Below are positions 34,039 through 44,470 of a stretch of DNA of 64,000 bases, in pieces. The notes under the pieces were generated by a model, which saw only the letters and a list, made by a program, of their open reading frames with translations, was not told where the DNA came from and did no database searches. Position numbers and translations under genes: made by a program. Source of the DNA: Cymbomonas tetramitiformis (lineage: Eukaryota > Chlorophyta > Pyramimonadophyceae > Pyramimonadales > Pyramimonadaceae); NCBI GenBank assembly GCA_001247695.2, contig LGRX02013910.1, positions 1 to 64,000 of the forward strand, written 5' to 3'. Position 1 is the stretch's first letter. Every line of letters starts with the position of its first letter.

Positions 34039-35218
34039 GGGGGGAGGGAAAAATTGACGGGAAAAAATGATCGGAGAAAATTAACAAGTGGAAAACCACA
34101 ACGAATGCATTTGTTACTTACTAAGCGAACATGAGAAAAATATACACAAAAAAATCGCGGCATTTTTTCTAGCACTTCGGGCTCCAAAACAGGGAATCTG
34201 ACCGAAACACTAAAATATATACAAGGGGTAGGTGGATATATATTAGGTTTCAACGGAAACTCAGGAAACAGGCAGGTGTAAACCCCGAGTGCGGTCACAG
34301 TCTAAGATTAGATAATAAAATAACTTATGTGTTTTATCATCGGCCGGAACTGACGGCAGGCAAGATGCAAGTGACACCACAGGGCGAGGGGTGACACAAG
34401 AAGAGACAGTCACCCCCAGTTTATGGGGGGGGAGGGGCGAAAGTCTGTCTCTCCATGACACCACCTCACCCCGAAGGCGTGAGGTGCCACGATGCAAGCT
34501 AGCCAGGCCGGGTCTAACATCCTGCGGTTGGCCACAAAGGCGCAAAACCCTAAAAAACACGCATCTTTTGAGACCCTAAGAGGTCTTTTTCAACCCAGCT
34601 AGTGTGGCTCCGCCGCGCTGGTCTCTAGATGCGTGCTCTAGGGGCTTATGCCCATGCATGTGCTGTGGGGATGCCTCCTCCCACATGCCAGCCGGCGAAG
34701 GGGATTAGTATCGGGCCCCTCCGTCCGGCCGCTCGGGCCGCTCGGGCCCCTGCGGCCCGAGGGGCCCGAGCGGCCCAAACATTCTTAACATTCTAAGATT
34801 TCGCAAATTAGGGCTCCCATACTTAAGCCCATACTTAAGCCCATACTTAAGGAGGGTAACGCGTCGGCCCGCGTCGACGCCTGCGTTTTCCCATACTTAA
34901 GAAAATTTAAATTTTTCTTCATACTTAAGGAATATACACTGACTCCCCCCTCCCACCCTGACCAGGGACTCAGGGGGCATAACCCAGTCGCATGCGAGTG
35001 TCAAACGTGCGTCAGTGAATCGAACCCAACGACAGAGCTTGACAATCGTATACGATTGTCACACGTGAGTTTGGTTGTCGGACCTAGTGCACCTGCTTGA
35101 CAATCGTATACGATTGTCACACGTGAGTCTGGGTGTCAGGTGTGCTTCACATAGACATATCGGGGCGTCCACGAAGGTTCAGAGTTTTAGAATATATATA
35201 TTGGAGGAGTCGTAACCG

Positions 35219-35701
35219 GTGGTCATTTGCACACACCTGCGTTCGTCACATAGAACCACAACCCGCACCTTAGACTACCTCACCAGTATGTCCAATATTG
35301 GAATATTGCAGTATTGGATATGGCCTTTCGATACTTTTACGTTTCGCGACTGCCAGTTACAACAAGCCCAATGGGTTCCTGAAGACCCTTTAATTCATCT
35401 CCGCTTGTGGCGGCAAGCGCGGCAACAAGCTGAAGAAGACTGGGAGGACTTCAGGCAACATGCAGTTAATCTCAGGACCTATCACTGGTGGAGTTTTTGG
35501 CCGATGTACGTCCACGGCCGTAGATCCAGCGAAAGGTTCGGTGTGAGGCATCTCGTGTACTGGTATGAGGGCGGTTGGATCTACCACCGATACTCAGATT
35601 TGGAGTGGCGGGGCTGGCGAAATAGACACCGCTACAGCGAAACTACGCACGGTGCCCTGACAGAGCTGGAAAGCGATCTGCTGCCAAAAAATGTAATCTG
35701 A
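35219..35701 (+). CDS. ORF inside the Mutator-like element, unknown, Trp/Arg-rich
   Basis: A 160-residue frame and the only sizeable ORF of the element. It is exceptionally rich in Trp, Arg, His and Tyr (clusters such as YHWWSFWPMYV and WRGWRNRHRYS). An internal ATG (MSNIGILQYWIWPF) is an alternative start. It is not a Mutator transposase: no DDE or zinc-finger motif is seen. It may be a captured host gene piece. It lies just downstream of the left terminal repeat and two palindromes. Confidence 0.4.
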   Translation: MVICTHLRSSHRTTTRTLDYLTSMSNIGILQYWIWPFDTFTFRDCQLQQAQWVPEDPLIHLRLWRQARQQAEEDWEDFRQHAVNLRTYHWWSFWPMYVHGRRSSERFGVRHLVYWYEGGWIYHRYSDLEWRGWRNRHRYSETTHGALTELESDLLPKNVI

Positions 35702-35944
35702 AATCTAGCGCAGAGCAAAATTAGCAAAATTTGAAAAAAGGAAATCTAACGTAGAGCAAAATGACAGATGTAAAAAATCTGAAATCAAGCATTCCAAAAA
35801 ATGTGATCTGAAATCTAGCGTAGAGCAAAATTGGCAAAATTTGAAAAAAGGAAATCTAACGTAGCGCAAAATGACAGATGTAAAAAATCTGAATATCAAT
35901 CTGATTGTCAAAACCAGCTTTTCCGCAGACTCTAAAAGACTTAG

Positions 35945-37075
35945 ACGTTAGACCCCAAAAAAGCCTGCAACCATGAATACCCCATTTTCGAAGAATGTAT
36001 GCATGAATAACCCAAAAAACAAAATGAATGGGGCAAACCGGTGCCAAATTTTTCGAAGAATGTTTGCAGCAATAACCCAAAAAACAAAATGAATGCCGGG
36101 CAAACCGGTGCTAAATTTTTCGAAGAATGTATGCATGAATAACCTTAAAAACAAAATGAATGGGATAAACCGGTGCTAAATTTTTCGAAGAATGTATGCA
36201 TGAATAACCTAAAAAATAAAATGAATGGGGCAAAACCGTGCTAAATTTTTCGAAGAATGTATGCATGAATAAACCAAAAAATAAAATGTTAAATGGGGCA
36301 AACCGGTGCTAAATTTTTCGAATGTATGCATGAATAACCTTAAAAATAAAAAAGAATGGGGCAAACCGGTGCTAAATTTTCGAAGAATGTATGCATGAAT
36401 AAACCAAAAAATAAAATGAATGGGGCAAACCGGTCCTAAGTTTTTCGAAGAATGTATGCATGAATAACCTTAAAAATAAAAAGGAATTGGGCAAACCGGT
36501 GCTAAATTTTTCGAAGAATGTATGCATGAATAACCTAAAAATATATAATGAATAGGGCAAACCGGTGCTAAATTTTTAGAAGAATGTATGCATGAATAAC
36601 CTTAAAAATGAAAAAGGATGGGAAAAACCGGTGCTAAATTTTTCGAAGAGTGTATGCATGCATAACCTTAAAAAATAAAAAGAACAAGGCAAACCAGATT
36701 ATATTTTTCGAGAAGAATGTATGCATCAATAACCTAAAAATCAAAATGAATGGGGCAAACCGGTGCTAAATTTTTTTCGAAGAATAATGCGCATGAATAA
36801 CCTAAAAAAATAAAAGAATGGGGGCAAAACCGTGCTAAATTTTTCGAAGAATGTATGCATGAATAACCTTAAAAATAAAAAAGAATGGGGCAAACCGGTG
36901 CTATTTTTTCGAAGAATGTATGCATGAATAACCTTAAAAATAAAAAAGAATGAGGGCAAAAACCGGTCCTAAATTTTTCGAAGAATGTATGCATGAATAA
37001 CCTTAAAAATAAAAAGAATGGGGCAAAACCGTGCTAAATTTTTCGAAGAATGTATGCATGAGGATTGCATTCCGC
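35945..37075. repeat. Tandem array, about 66 bp by 17 copies
   Basis: CGAAGAATGTATGCATGAATAA-type words recur from 35987 to 37043 at 60-72-bp spacing. They alternate with GGGGCAAACCGGTGCTAAAT-type words. Length drift between units is mostly in A-runs. The minus-strand ORFs here (36372-36560, 36741-36959) are repeat artefacts. Confidence 0.95.
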
Positions 37076-37759
37076 ACATAATATAGTGAAGTTTAGTCAA
37101 CTTTGAAATTCGCAACCAATTGTCAAAACCAGCTTTTCTACAGACTCTGAAAGAATTAGACACACACAAAAAAAAACGTCGCCAGCTTTGACAATCGTGT
37201 ACGATTGTCAAACCCAGCTTTTATACAGACAAGAATTAAAAATAAAAAAAAACGTCGCCAGCTTTGACAATCGTATACGATTGTCAAGCCCAGCTTTTCT
37301 ATACAGACTCAAGAATTAGACTTAAAAAAACGTCGCCAGCTTTGACAATCGTATACGATTGTCAAACCCAGCTTTTCTACAGACTCAAGAATTAGACTTA
37401 AAAAAACGTCGCCAGCTTTGACAAGATTCGTATACGATTGTCAAAGCTGAGTCCGAGCCTGCCGTAGTCGCAAGCTTTGACAATCGTATACGATTGTCAA
37501 AGCTGAGTCCGAGCCTGCCGTAGTCGCAAGCTTTGACCGGTCCCCTGACTCACGCGTGACAATCGTATACGATTGTGAAGCTTGGGCGCTAGGTCCGGCC
37601 CCCCAGTGACTCACGCGTGACAATCGTATACGATTGTGAAGCTTGGGCGCTAGGTCCGGCCCCCTTTCGTAGTCGCAAGCTTTGACAATCGTATACGAAT
37701 GTCAAAAGCTAGTCCGAGCCTGACGTCGTGGTCAGTTTTGACAATCGTGCACGATTTTC

Positions 37760-38450
37760 AAAACTGTGTCCGAGCCTGGCGTAGTCGCTGCCTCAGTGTT
37801 TATTCGCACGAGATATCGCAGGATTCGCAGGAAAATCGATGTTACGCCAAAACTTGTCAGACCAGTTCAGAAGTCAATTTATAGCCTCTACCGGGCTTTG
37901 ATGCGCATTCACTCCGACATTCGATTGATGCAGTTGTCGTGGAGTTTCCTTGCAATAGCTAGCAAGTACGAAGCAGACTACTGTGACGGATTATAATTTT
38001 TATTTTACTTATAACAATAAGACGAGTTTTTTTTTGAAAAATCTCGCCCACCTCCCTACGAGCCCCCCTACCGACTTGGACTCGAGTTTGGAAATGAAGT
38101 CGGGGGCCGGGGGGAGGACTACCAGCTTGTATCTGCAGCTTGTATTATAATAGAGGGTTTTTTTGAAAAATCTTGCCCTCACTCCTGGTCCCGAAAAAGT
38201 GGGTAAGTGGGGAGGGGGGGGGGGGGGATACCGACTTGGGATTCCGAGTTTCCGCTTCGAGTGGGGAGGGGGATTCCATTTTTAAAATTTTGCTAATTTT
38301 CTAGATTTTTTTGCTAATTTTGCTCTACGTTAGATTTCAAAGATCAGTTTTTGGAATGCTTGACTTCAGATTTTTTACATCTGTCATTTTGCTCTACGTT
38401 AGATTTCAAAACTGGTTCGGACCCCCCCCCTCCCCCCATATTATTACTCG
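37760..38450. other. Right interior of the Mutator-like element, no gene
   Basis: Contains poly-G/C and poly-T runs and the block 38317-38412, inverse of 35738-35830 (AACGTAGAGCAAAATGACAG-type). Confidence 0.6.
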
Positions 38451-39412
38451 CATACTCGCATACGACTGGGTTATACCCCCTGAGTCCCTGGTTAGGGGGG
38501 GAGGGGGGAGTCAGTGTATATTCCTTAAGTATGAAGAAAAAAATAAAATTTTCTTAAGTATGAGAAAACGTATGCGTCGACGCGGACCGACGCGTTACAC
38601 TCCTTAAGTATGGGCTTAAGTATGGGAGCCCTAATTTGCTAAATCTTAGAATGTTAAGAATGTTTGGGCCGCTCGGGCCCTCTGGCACCCGCGGCCCGAG
38701 GGGCCCGAGGGGCCCGAGCGGCCGGACGGAACGGCCTAATATTAACACTCGCCGGCGAATCTAGCCCCAGCAATCGAGGGTGGACGGCGGCGTAGCTCTC
38801 GATGGTGAACGAAGTCGAGCGCCGCCAGGACATCGTCATCCAACGCCCACGCGATGCGGTGCGACGATGTGTGGCACCAACAGAGCGAGTGCGGGGACGT
38901 GGACACCCCGAGGGGGGCGAAGGTGGAAAATGCGGTGTGGCTCCACTCTGTCGCACACAAGTGCGAAAGCAGAGAGGAACAACGGTGGGATGAGGGATGC
39001 AACACCACCAAACACCACCAGGCAGTAGCCAATGGGGCACGCAGGGTGGAGGGAAGAGTGGAGGCTGTTGCGGGGTGAGCTCGTAGTGGTCAAAGCTCAT
39101 GCCGGCGATGGGGGTGATGGACTCGACTTTGGTGTCTGGTGCATGAGCACCACCAGACACCCCCAGACCACAACGAACAGTAAAATTCTGTCGCCACAAT
39201 CCGCGAGACGCCAACGCTGAACGAACAGTGGTCATGCGCGCATGTTGGCGGTCAGTAGACATGGTCGCTGACCGCTGGCTGCAGAATTCCGCGAACGAAA
39301 AGTTAGGGTTCCCAAGTGAAGAGATAACTTTCTGTAAAAAAATGAACCAAATCCAGCAGTGGAAGAGTCAATTTGGAGTAGATCTCGACGAGGAAGACGG
39401 CGGTGACGGCAA

Positions 39413-40297
39413 TCACGTCGTACGGTAAGCCAGTTTCCCGGCAGAAGAGCCGCTCCTGGCAATGCAAGTCAGCATCCTCCACCCCCCCTGCATATGGCCC
39501 AAACCTCCTCCTGCCGATATGTAGATCACCAGCGCCAGGACCAACGCCATGTAGGCGTAATGGGTCACCCGGTAGCAAGCGGCCATGAGCCGCAGGCGCT
39601 GCAGACGGGCGGCAAAACGCGGCTTCTGCATGCGGCGCGGGATGGCCGCCAGCGTGGCAGGACCCGCCGCAGAGACTCGCTGCGCGACCGCCAGCGTGTG
39701 GTTCACTCGAGTGCGAAGCGCGGCAAACACAGGATTGTGCGCCAAGCAGAAGCCCGGCAGACCATGCCTCCCAACGTGAACGGCGACCACCAAGATGCCC
39801 CCCAGTGAACCGACTGTGCCCACGAAGCGCATGGCGAGCATGGCAAGCCCAAGCCGAAGCAATGACACATACCATAGCCCGCGCTGGGCATGGTGGAACC
39901 CAGCTACCTCACAGACCACTGCGCCTAGCAACAGCAAGTGCCTCGCTAGCTCCGATAGTACACGAAGATGCAGACGGCGATGCGCCCACTGCTGAAGCGG
40001 CGCGGTACGCACGGCCCACAACGCGCGCGCCATTGCTCTGCGAGGTACACCGGCACGACACATCCAGACTGCTGCCATCTCGCAAAGGCATCTGATCATC
40101 TCCATTGCCATCCATATGACCATCACCGCAAAGTGAGGCAGCTGCGGCCACTGCAAGCGCACGAACACCCCCACGAATAGGAAGCACACCTGAGCGTGCC
40201 CCACCCACCGCCTGGCGGCAGGCTGTGCACCCGGCTGTATGCCGGGGCTGCTTCTCAGTAACGGGTGCGCCGGGCTGCAGCGGGCCCGGCGCCCCAT
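39413..40297 (-). CDS. Putative multi-pass membrane protein of the long gag element
   Basis: A 294-residue frame with at least four hydrophobic segments: VCFLFVGVFV, HFAVMVIWMAMEMI, LLLLGAVVCEVAG and YMALVLALVIYIS. Between them are Arg-rich helices. It lies downstream of the gag-protease ORFs on the same strand, where retroviruses carry env. No signal peptide, furin-like site or known envelope family is recognised, so an env role is speculation. GC-rich DNA opens several overlapping frames here; this one has the most protein-like composition. Confidence 0.4.
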   Translation of the reverse strand: MGRRARCSPAHPLLRSSPGIQPGAQPAARRWVGHAQVCFLFVGVFVRLQWPQLPHFAVMVIWMAMEMIRCLCEMAAVWMCRAGVPRRAMARALWAVRTAPLQQWAHRRLHLRVLSELARHLLLLGAVVCEVAGFHHAQRGLWYVSLLRLGLAMLAMRFVGTVGSLGGILVVAVHVGRHGLPGFCLAHNPVFAALRTRVNHTLAVAQRVSAAGPATLAAIPRRMQKPRFAARLQRLRLMAACYRVTHYAYMALVLALVIYISAGGGLGHMQGGWRMLTCIARSGSSAGKLAYRTT

Positions 40298-41769
40298 TGA
40301 AAAGGCCCCAGTGCGCTATCTTTTCTCCGCTCCTCCCATATTTCGTCGTAACTCAGCTGTGCGTCTGAAGCACGCGGCGCGCTCCTGTCTGCGTGCCCTC
40401 TGCGAGCGGCACCAGGACGCCGGGTCTCCCTCCTGGGGCTCGGTGATCTTCTCCTGCGCTGGCCAGCCCGCGGTGAGCGTTGCTGTGCGAGCCCTGCGGC
40501 CGGGTTCTGCTGGTGCACCTCACGATGGCCGTCACGCTGGACTTCGGCGTTCGAGACGCGACCACAGGGCCGATCTGGGCTGTTGGGCGCTGTGGAGCCA
40601 AGGGTTGGCGATGGCACGACTGATGAGGTGGCCTCCTGGCCCCGTTCAGCTGGAAGCAGAGCATCGTTTTGTCGCGTGCAGACGGAACCTGTCGGTGGCC
40701 TCAAGATGTCGTCGACCGTCTGGTGCTCGGATCGTTGCGCAAAGTTGACCTCCAAGCCCTCGGAATGCAGCCCACCGAGTGCCTGACCAGAGCAGTACTC
40801 CCGTGTAGGTTGCGTTTGTGCGCCATGGCGACTGTCTAGGCTAGGGTTGTCGGAGCCACGCGTGCTAATTCTCGCAGTCGGACGAGTAGTGGGAGGTCGC
40901 GCCTCGTACTCTCTGATGATCTCTGTGCGCACCCTTATCTGTTCCTCAATCGCTGCGATGCTGGCGTCATTCGCCGCGATCTCGGCGCGCACCTGCGCCT
41001 GATCGGCAGCCAAACCAACAAACCTCTCGCTAATTTGCCCCACGTCCTGCTCTTCCGAATAAGAACGCTCCGACTGAGGCGACAGCGTTGCTGCGTAGCG
41101 CGGGCTGGAGCCCAAACCCTCACCAGCTGCGAGGTCGGGTGAGCGCCTCGAGGCGCTGTCAACCTCCTCATCCTCCTCTGCCTGTCTGTGATGGGAATCG
41201 CCATCCTCCACGGCGGGGTCCAAGCAACGCATGAAGTCGTCACACAGCTGCGTGTGTACCTCAGCTCGTCGTGCGTCAGCCAGCAACGCGGGTCCCACAA
41301 GAGATGCAAGCTTAGATAGTGGCTCCCTGTGCATCACGGCCGCCTTGTCCCATGTCACCCAGCTGCAGCGATCGAACTTGCGCGTCCCGGAGGAGAGGTA
41401 CTCCAAGGTGAACACGACCCCGTGGGATCCTCGCGCGCGGTAGTAGCGATGGTCCTCACAGAGGTAGTACACGGCCTTGGAACGGGAGTCGGCTCGCGTC
41501 TTGAGCACATGCAGCGTGCCTTGTTGTGGGCCGTCGACCAAATGGCTCGTGGCTATCCCCATCAGCTGCTCGCTCGTGCCGAGGTGCTCCACATGCATAT
41601 GTATGGTGCCAAGGAGTCCACCAGTGCATGCAGCCCTTCGACTGTCCGCCCAGCGGCAAACACTCACCTCGCTGCCCCACTGCTGCCGAGGAGGAGTATT
41701 TGTGCATCGTTTGCTTGCTAAGTTCGCACGTGTGCAGCCCTTTTCCTCGCTCTGCATAGGGCCTCCCAA
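40255..41769 (-). CDS. Unknown ORF of the long gag element (504 aa)
   Basis: The N-terminal half is ordinary globular-looking sequence (LCEDHRYYRARGSHGVVFTL, FDRCSWVTWDK). The middle is Glu/Gln/Ala-rich with coiled-coil character (QAQVRAEIAANDASIAAIEE). The C-terminal 200 residues are disordered, Arg/Pro/Ser-rich. It overlaps the end of the ORF 41456-42784 in another frame, and the globular half probably continues that protein after a frameshift. No reverse transcriptase or integrase motif is visible. Confidence 0.4.
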   Translation of the reverse strand: MGGPMQSEEKGCTRANLASKRCTNTPPRQQWGSEVSVCRWADSRRAACTGGLLGTIHMHVEHLGTSEQLMGIATSHLVDGPQQGTLHVLKTRADSRSKAVYYLCEDHRYYRARGSHGVVFTLEYLSSGTRKFDRCSWVTWDKAAVMHREPLSKLASLVGPALLADARRAEVHTQLCDDFMRCLDPAVEDGDSHHRQAEEDEEVDSASRRSPDLAAGEGLGSSPRYAATLSPQSERSYSEEQDVGQISERFVGLAADQAQVRAEIAANDASIAAIEEQIRVRTEIIREYEARPPTTRPTARISTRGSDNPSLDSRHGAQTQPTREYCSGQALGGLHSEGLEVNFAQRSEHQTVDDILRPPTGSVCTRQNDALLPAERGQEATSSVVPSPTLGSTAPNSPDRPCGRVSNAEVQRDGHREVHQQNPAAGLAQQRSPRAGQRRRRSPSPRRETRRPGAARRGHADRSAPRASDAQLSYDEIWEERRKDSALGPFQWGAGPAAARRTRY

Positions 41770-42784
41770 GCTGGAACTCGATCTTGCCCTTGAAGCACCG
41801 GTACTGGACGAGGAAAACCGTCTGCCCGTCCAGTGCCGCGAACTCTGAGATCTTCCTTGGGTTCAGCCAGTCGGACTCTCGAGCGGTGTCTTCGCTGTTG
41901 GTGCCCGACTCCGGTTCGTAAATGCCCTGGAACACCGATGGGTGATAATCCAGCTTCTGAGGGTCAAAAGCCCCGTTGGGCCAGGTCTGATGCCTCAGGC
42001 GCAGCGGCTCCGAGGATGGCGGCGGCGCGGAACCAGATGGCCCTGCCCCATCCTTTCTGACAGTCTTGAGTGTGCGGACTGGCGGCCCTGGTGGCGGGTC
42101 TCGCCTAGTCCCGTAGGTAGCCAGCGCGTCATGTGCTTTCTCCTCAGTCTTGCATGCAGCGAGCATCACTCTGCCGTCCCCCAAGTGTAGGTACTCCACG
42201 GCGGCGGCGTTCGTGCTGAACACCTCACCGTCTCCCCCTTCTCCATCAGTCACCGGGTAGAACTTTCCCACTTTGCAAGCTGCATCTGACAGCGTAAGCA
42301 GCGGGATGGCCCGCACACCAGCTACCACCTCATCGTACCTCACCTTAAGGCGAGCTCGGAGGTCAGAGATGTCAACTTTCTGCACGTACTTCAGGTGTTG
42401 GTATCGCCAGCGCTGGTCCTTCTCATAGTAGAAGGGCAGCTGGAATTCGCCAGTCACCTTCCCCATGGGGCTCATGCTGGCAGTGCCAGCCATGGTGTGA
42501 CGTACCATGTTCTCCATGAGCTCCCACTGGACGCGAGTCTGCTCACTGAGCACGCAGAACTGACGTGCCATCTTGTCCCACATAAGTTTGCCAGTTACGA
42601 CTCCCGTGGGGTACACCTGCTGGGCGTTGAGTGCCTCCTGAACGTTTGCCATGGTGTATCGCCCAGCTTCTCGATGGGCACCACAGTCAGGAAGCGCGAC
42701 CTGATCGCTGTCCTTCCTGTAACTCGCCCGCGTGGCCCAGGTCTCTGAGGGTACCTTCGTCTCCTTGTCAACCTTCTGGTCCAC
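41456..42784 (-). CDS. Unknown ORF of the long gag element (442 aa)
   Basis: Lies directly downstream of the protease ORF on the minus strand. It contains QLPFYYEKDQRWRYQHLKYV and DISDLRARLKVRYDEVVAG near residues 110-155, and VFLVQYRCFKGKIEFQLG near residue 335. These do not match retroviral polymerase, RNase H or integrase. The last 90 residues are low-complexity and probably read past a frameshift. It occupies the place where pol would be expected. Confidence 0.45.
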   Translation of the reverse strand: MDQKVDKETKVPSETWATRASYRKDSDQVALPDCGAHREAGRYTMANVQEALNAQQVYPTGVVTGKLMWDKMARQFCVLSEQTRVQWELMENMVRHTMAGTASMSPMGKVTGEFQLPFYYEKDQRWRYQHLKYVQKVDISDLRARLKVRYDEVVAGVRAIPLLTLSDAACKVGKFYPVTDGEGGDGEVFSTNAAAVEYLHLGDGRVMLAACKTEEKAHDALATYGTRRDPPPGPPVRTLKTVRKDGAGPSGSAPPPSSEPLRLRHQTWPNGAFDPQKLDYHPSVFQGIYEPESGTNSEDTARESDWLNPRKISEFAALDGQTVFLVQYRCFKGKIEFQLGRPYAERGKGLHTCELSKQTMHKYSSSAAVGQRGECLPLGGQSKGCMHWWTPWHHTYACGAPRHERAADGDSHEPFGRRPTTRHAACAQDASRLPFQGRVLPL

Positions 42785-42799
42785 CAGCGTGAAGTCGGG

Positions 42800-44470
42800 T
42801 CACAGCAGCTCCGTCTCCAGGATGCTCTTCCATTCCCCACAGCGTGGGAACTTGACCTGCACGAATCCTGCGTCTGGTTCGCCTCCATCGTCATCTTCAC
42901 AGAGTGTGCACAATCGAGCGTAGCCAGTGCGATCGACGTACAGGCGCTGCTGAGACCAGCTGCTCTCCTTGTCCCGATGGTCCCAAGGGTTCACTGCCAT
43001 GCCCGCCCACGGTTGCGCACTGGCCAACATGTACTCAGTTTCACTTCCAGCCTCTTGCTCCTGCGTGAGGTCTGGATAGCGAGGGTCGGTCTGGGTTGCA
43101 GTCAGACTGGCTGGCGTGACGGGCACCACATCGACTGGCTCTCCAGCGCCGGACCACTCGTTCCTGGTCGCCACGTTGGCTTCCCGCTGACTGCGTGATG
43201 TCGCTTGCAGCAGGCCCAACATCTGGCCCGTTATGGACGTACCGGACGCAGGTGGTTTGAACGTTGAGTTCTCGGCGTGCAGGCTGACCCGTCCAGTGAG
43301 CTCTACTCGCATAAGCGAGCTGGGTCGCAAGATGCCCGCTTCCACCATGGACTGGCAGCGTGCCTCGAGCATCTCCCTCTCCTCCTGGTTGAACCTTTTC
43401 AGTCTGAGCTCTTCTAGAAATGATGCCAGGAGGTCAACCAGCTCGGGGTGATCTCGTGAGAATGCACATGGTCCAGGTGCACACCTTTCCCCTGTGAGGG
43501 CCAGACGGTCCTCTCCAGGAAGCACAGCCTCGCGTGGAGGTGGAGCACAGTCATCAAAGACAGAGACAAGAGAGCGCTCTGGCGCGGCACCGTCGTCGAA
43601 GATCTCAGTTGCCAAGCACACCCTGGGGTCTTCGTTCCGTTTGCTCCTCGCGTCAGCAGGCGGCGTCAACTCGATCAACGGCAGTGTGACCTTCTCCCTC
43701 ATGCCCAGTGACACCGCGGCCTCAGAGGTGGCGATGCCCCGGTAGAGGTCGATGGTCAGCTTGAGCGCGTTCTTCAGGGGTCCCGTGCCCACCAGGAAGT
43801 CCCACGTGGTGTCGTTGGTGTACGTGACGAAGGCGTGGAGCCTATGCAGAGTCATGTACGGGGTGCCCGCGGCGAGGATCACGTCCACGTAGCAGTACTT
43901 GGTGAACTCCGCGGGGCTGCCGTCGCACCTGGCCACTCTGGCCCCTGTCTCCGCATCAAAGATGGTCAGACCGAGCCGGTCGACCGTCCTTATGGGGATG
44001 ATGTTGCAGTTGGCCCCGGTGTCTAGAAGCAGGGCCTTGTACAACATGAGCAACCCACCAGAGGCCACGAGAGCCATCCCTTGCGCCAGCGTCTCGTTTA
44101 GGAGCTTGCACACGGGCTGGACCTGTGCCATGGCAGTGAGCTGCTCTTCCGTAAGGCCACTGAGCATCCTCTTCTTCAACAACTCGTAGGCTTTGGCCTC
44201 CATGGTCCCAGCGTGTAGCTCGCCCTTCCCACTGAAGTCCGTCACCCCGAAGCTCTCCTGGACTGTGGCTGCTGCAGCGGTGACACGCACAGTAGCTCTC
44301 CTCTTCCTGGGTTGGTCCACCATGTCCTCCGGCATCTCGTCCAGGGGGATCTCTTCTTCATCGCTGTCATCACCCGACTCCATTCCTGGGCAGTCATCGT
44401 CTTCGTCGCTGTCATCACCAGACTCCATTCCTGGGCAGTCGTCGCCTTCGTCATCATCACCATCAGCCAC
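42800..44470 (-). CDS. Retropepsin-like aspartic protease ORF with a reverse-transcriptase stub
   Basis: Residues 1-50 are an acidic duplicated stretch (CPGMESGDDSDE twice). Near residue 150 comes LLLDTGANCNIIP, the retropepsin active site, and later WDFLVGTG, like the second conserved turn of these proteases. Near residues 370-400 the sequence MLEARCQSMVEAGILRPSS resembles the start of a retroelement reverse transcriptase (a helix leading to GIIRPS), but no palm motif follows, so pol is cut short. The start is a non-ATG codon overlapping the stop of the preceding linker ORF, so expression by frameshifting is likely. Confidence 0.7.
   Translation of the reverse strand: MADGDDDEGDDCPGMESGDDSDEDDDCPGMESGDDSDEEEIPLDEMPEDMVDQPRKRRATVRVTAAAATVQESFGVTDFSGKGELHAGTMEAKAYELLKKRMLSGLTEEQLTAMAQVQPVCKLLNETLAQGMALVASGGLLMLYKALLLDTGANCNIIPIRTVDRLGLTIFDAETGARVARCDGSPAEFTKYCYVDVILAAGTPYMTLHRLHAFVTYTNDTTWDFLVGTGPLKNALKLTIDLYRGIATSEAAVSLGMREKVTLPLIELTPPADARSKRNEDPRVCLATEIFDDGAAPERSLVSVFDDCAPPPREAVLPGEDRLALTGERCAPGPCAFSRDHPELVDLLASFLEELRLKRFNQEEREMLEARCQSMVEAGILRPSSLMRVELTGRVSLHAENSTFKPPASGTSITGQMLGLLQATSRSQREANVATRNEWSGAGEPVDVVPVTPASLTATQTDPRYPDLTQEQEAGSETEYMLASAQPWAGMAVNPWDHRDKESSWSQQRLYVDRTGYARLCTLCEDDDGGEPDAGFVQVKFPRCGEWKSILETELL

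Larger units (their letters stand above)
35041..37759. repeat. Eleven copies of the palindrome GACAATCGTATACGATTGTC
   Basis: Positions: 35041, 35099, 37190, 37266, 37344, 37420 (2-bp insertion), 37479, 37558, 37619, 37684 and 37740. Most are perfect 20-bp palindromes and some extend to TTTGACA...TGTCAAA. Two lie at the left and nine at the right of the tandem array, an arrangement like subterminal protein-binding sites. Confidence 0.95.
34700..38750. mobile_element. Mutator-like DNA transposon without transposase (4.05 kb)
   Basis: The 9-bp duplication GCCGGCGAA flanks it (34691-34699, 38751-38759). Terminal inverted repeats are about 300 bp long (34700-34998 and 38452-38750). They include a CGGCC-rich end, several CCATACTTAAG words and a GACTCCCCC block. 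Nine-bp duplications with long inverted repeats define Mutator-like elements. The inside holds a second inverted pair (35738-35830 against 38317-38412), one ORF, a 17-copy tandem array and eleven copies of a 20-bp palindrome. Confidence 0.9.
34290..39440 (-). mobile_element. A-family LTR element, copy 2, split by a Mutator-like element
   Basis: 34310-34458 matches the LTR of element A (9040-9191), including CAAGTGACACCACAGGGCGA and the end CTCC(C/A)(C/T)GTGA-like. 34459-34690 and 38760-39440 match the interior of A in order (for example CGAGCGCCGC, then AGGTGGAAAATGCGG). The LTR start and the partner LTR are not found. Beyond 39440 the sequence runs into the membrane-protein ORF at 39413-40297, so this may be the 3' end of the long gag-protease element rather than a separate insertion. 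Confidence 0.6.

Noticed and set aside
35945..37075. CRISPR-like array
   Set aside because: Units are contiguous degenerate repeats without unique spacers, in a transposon of a eukaryotic genome.
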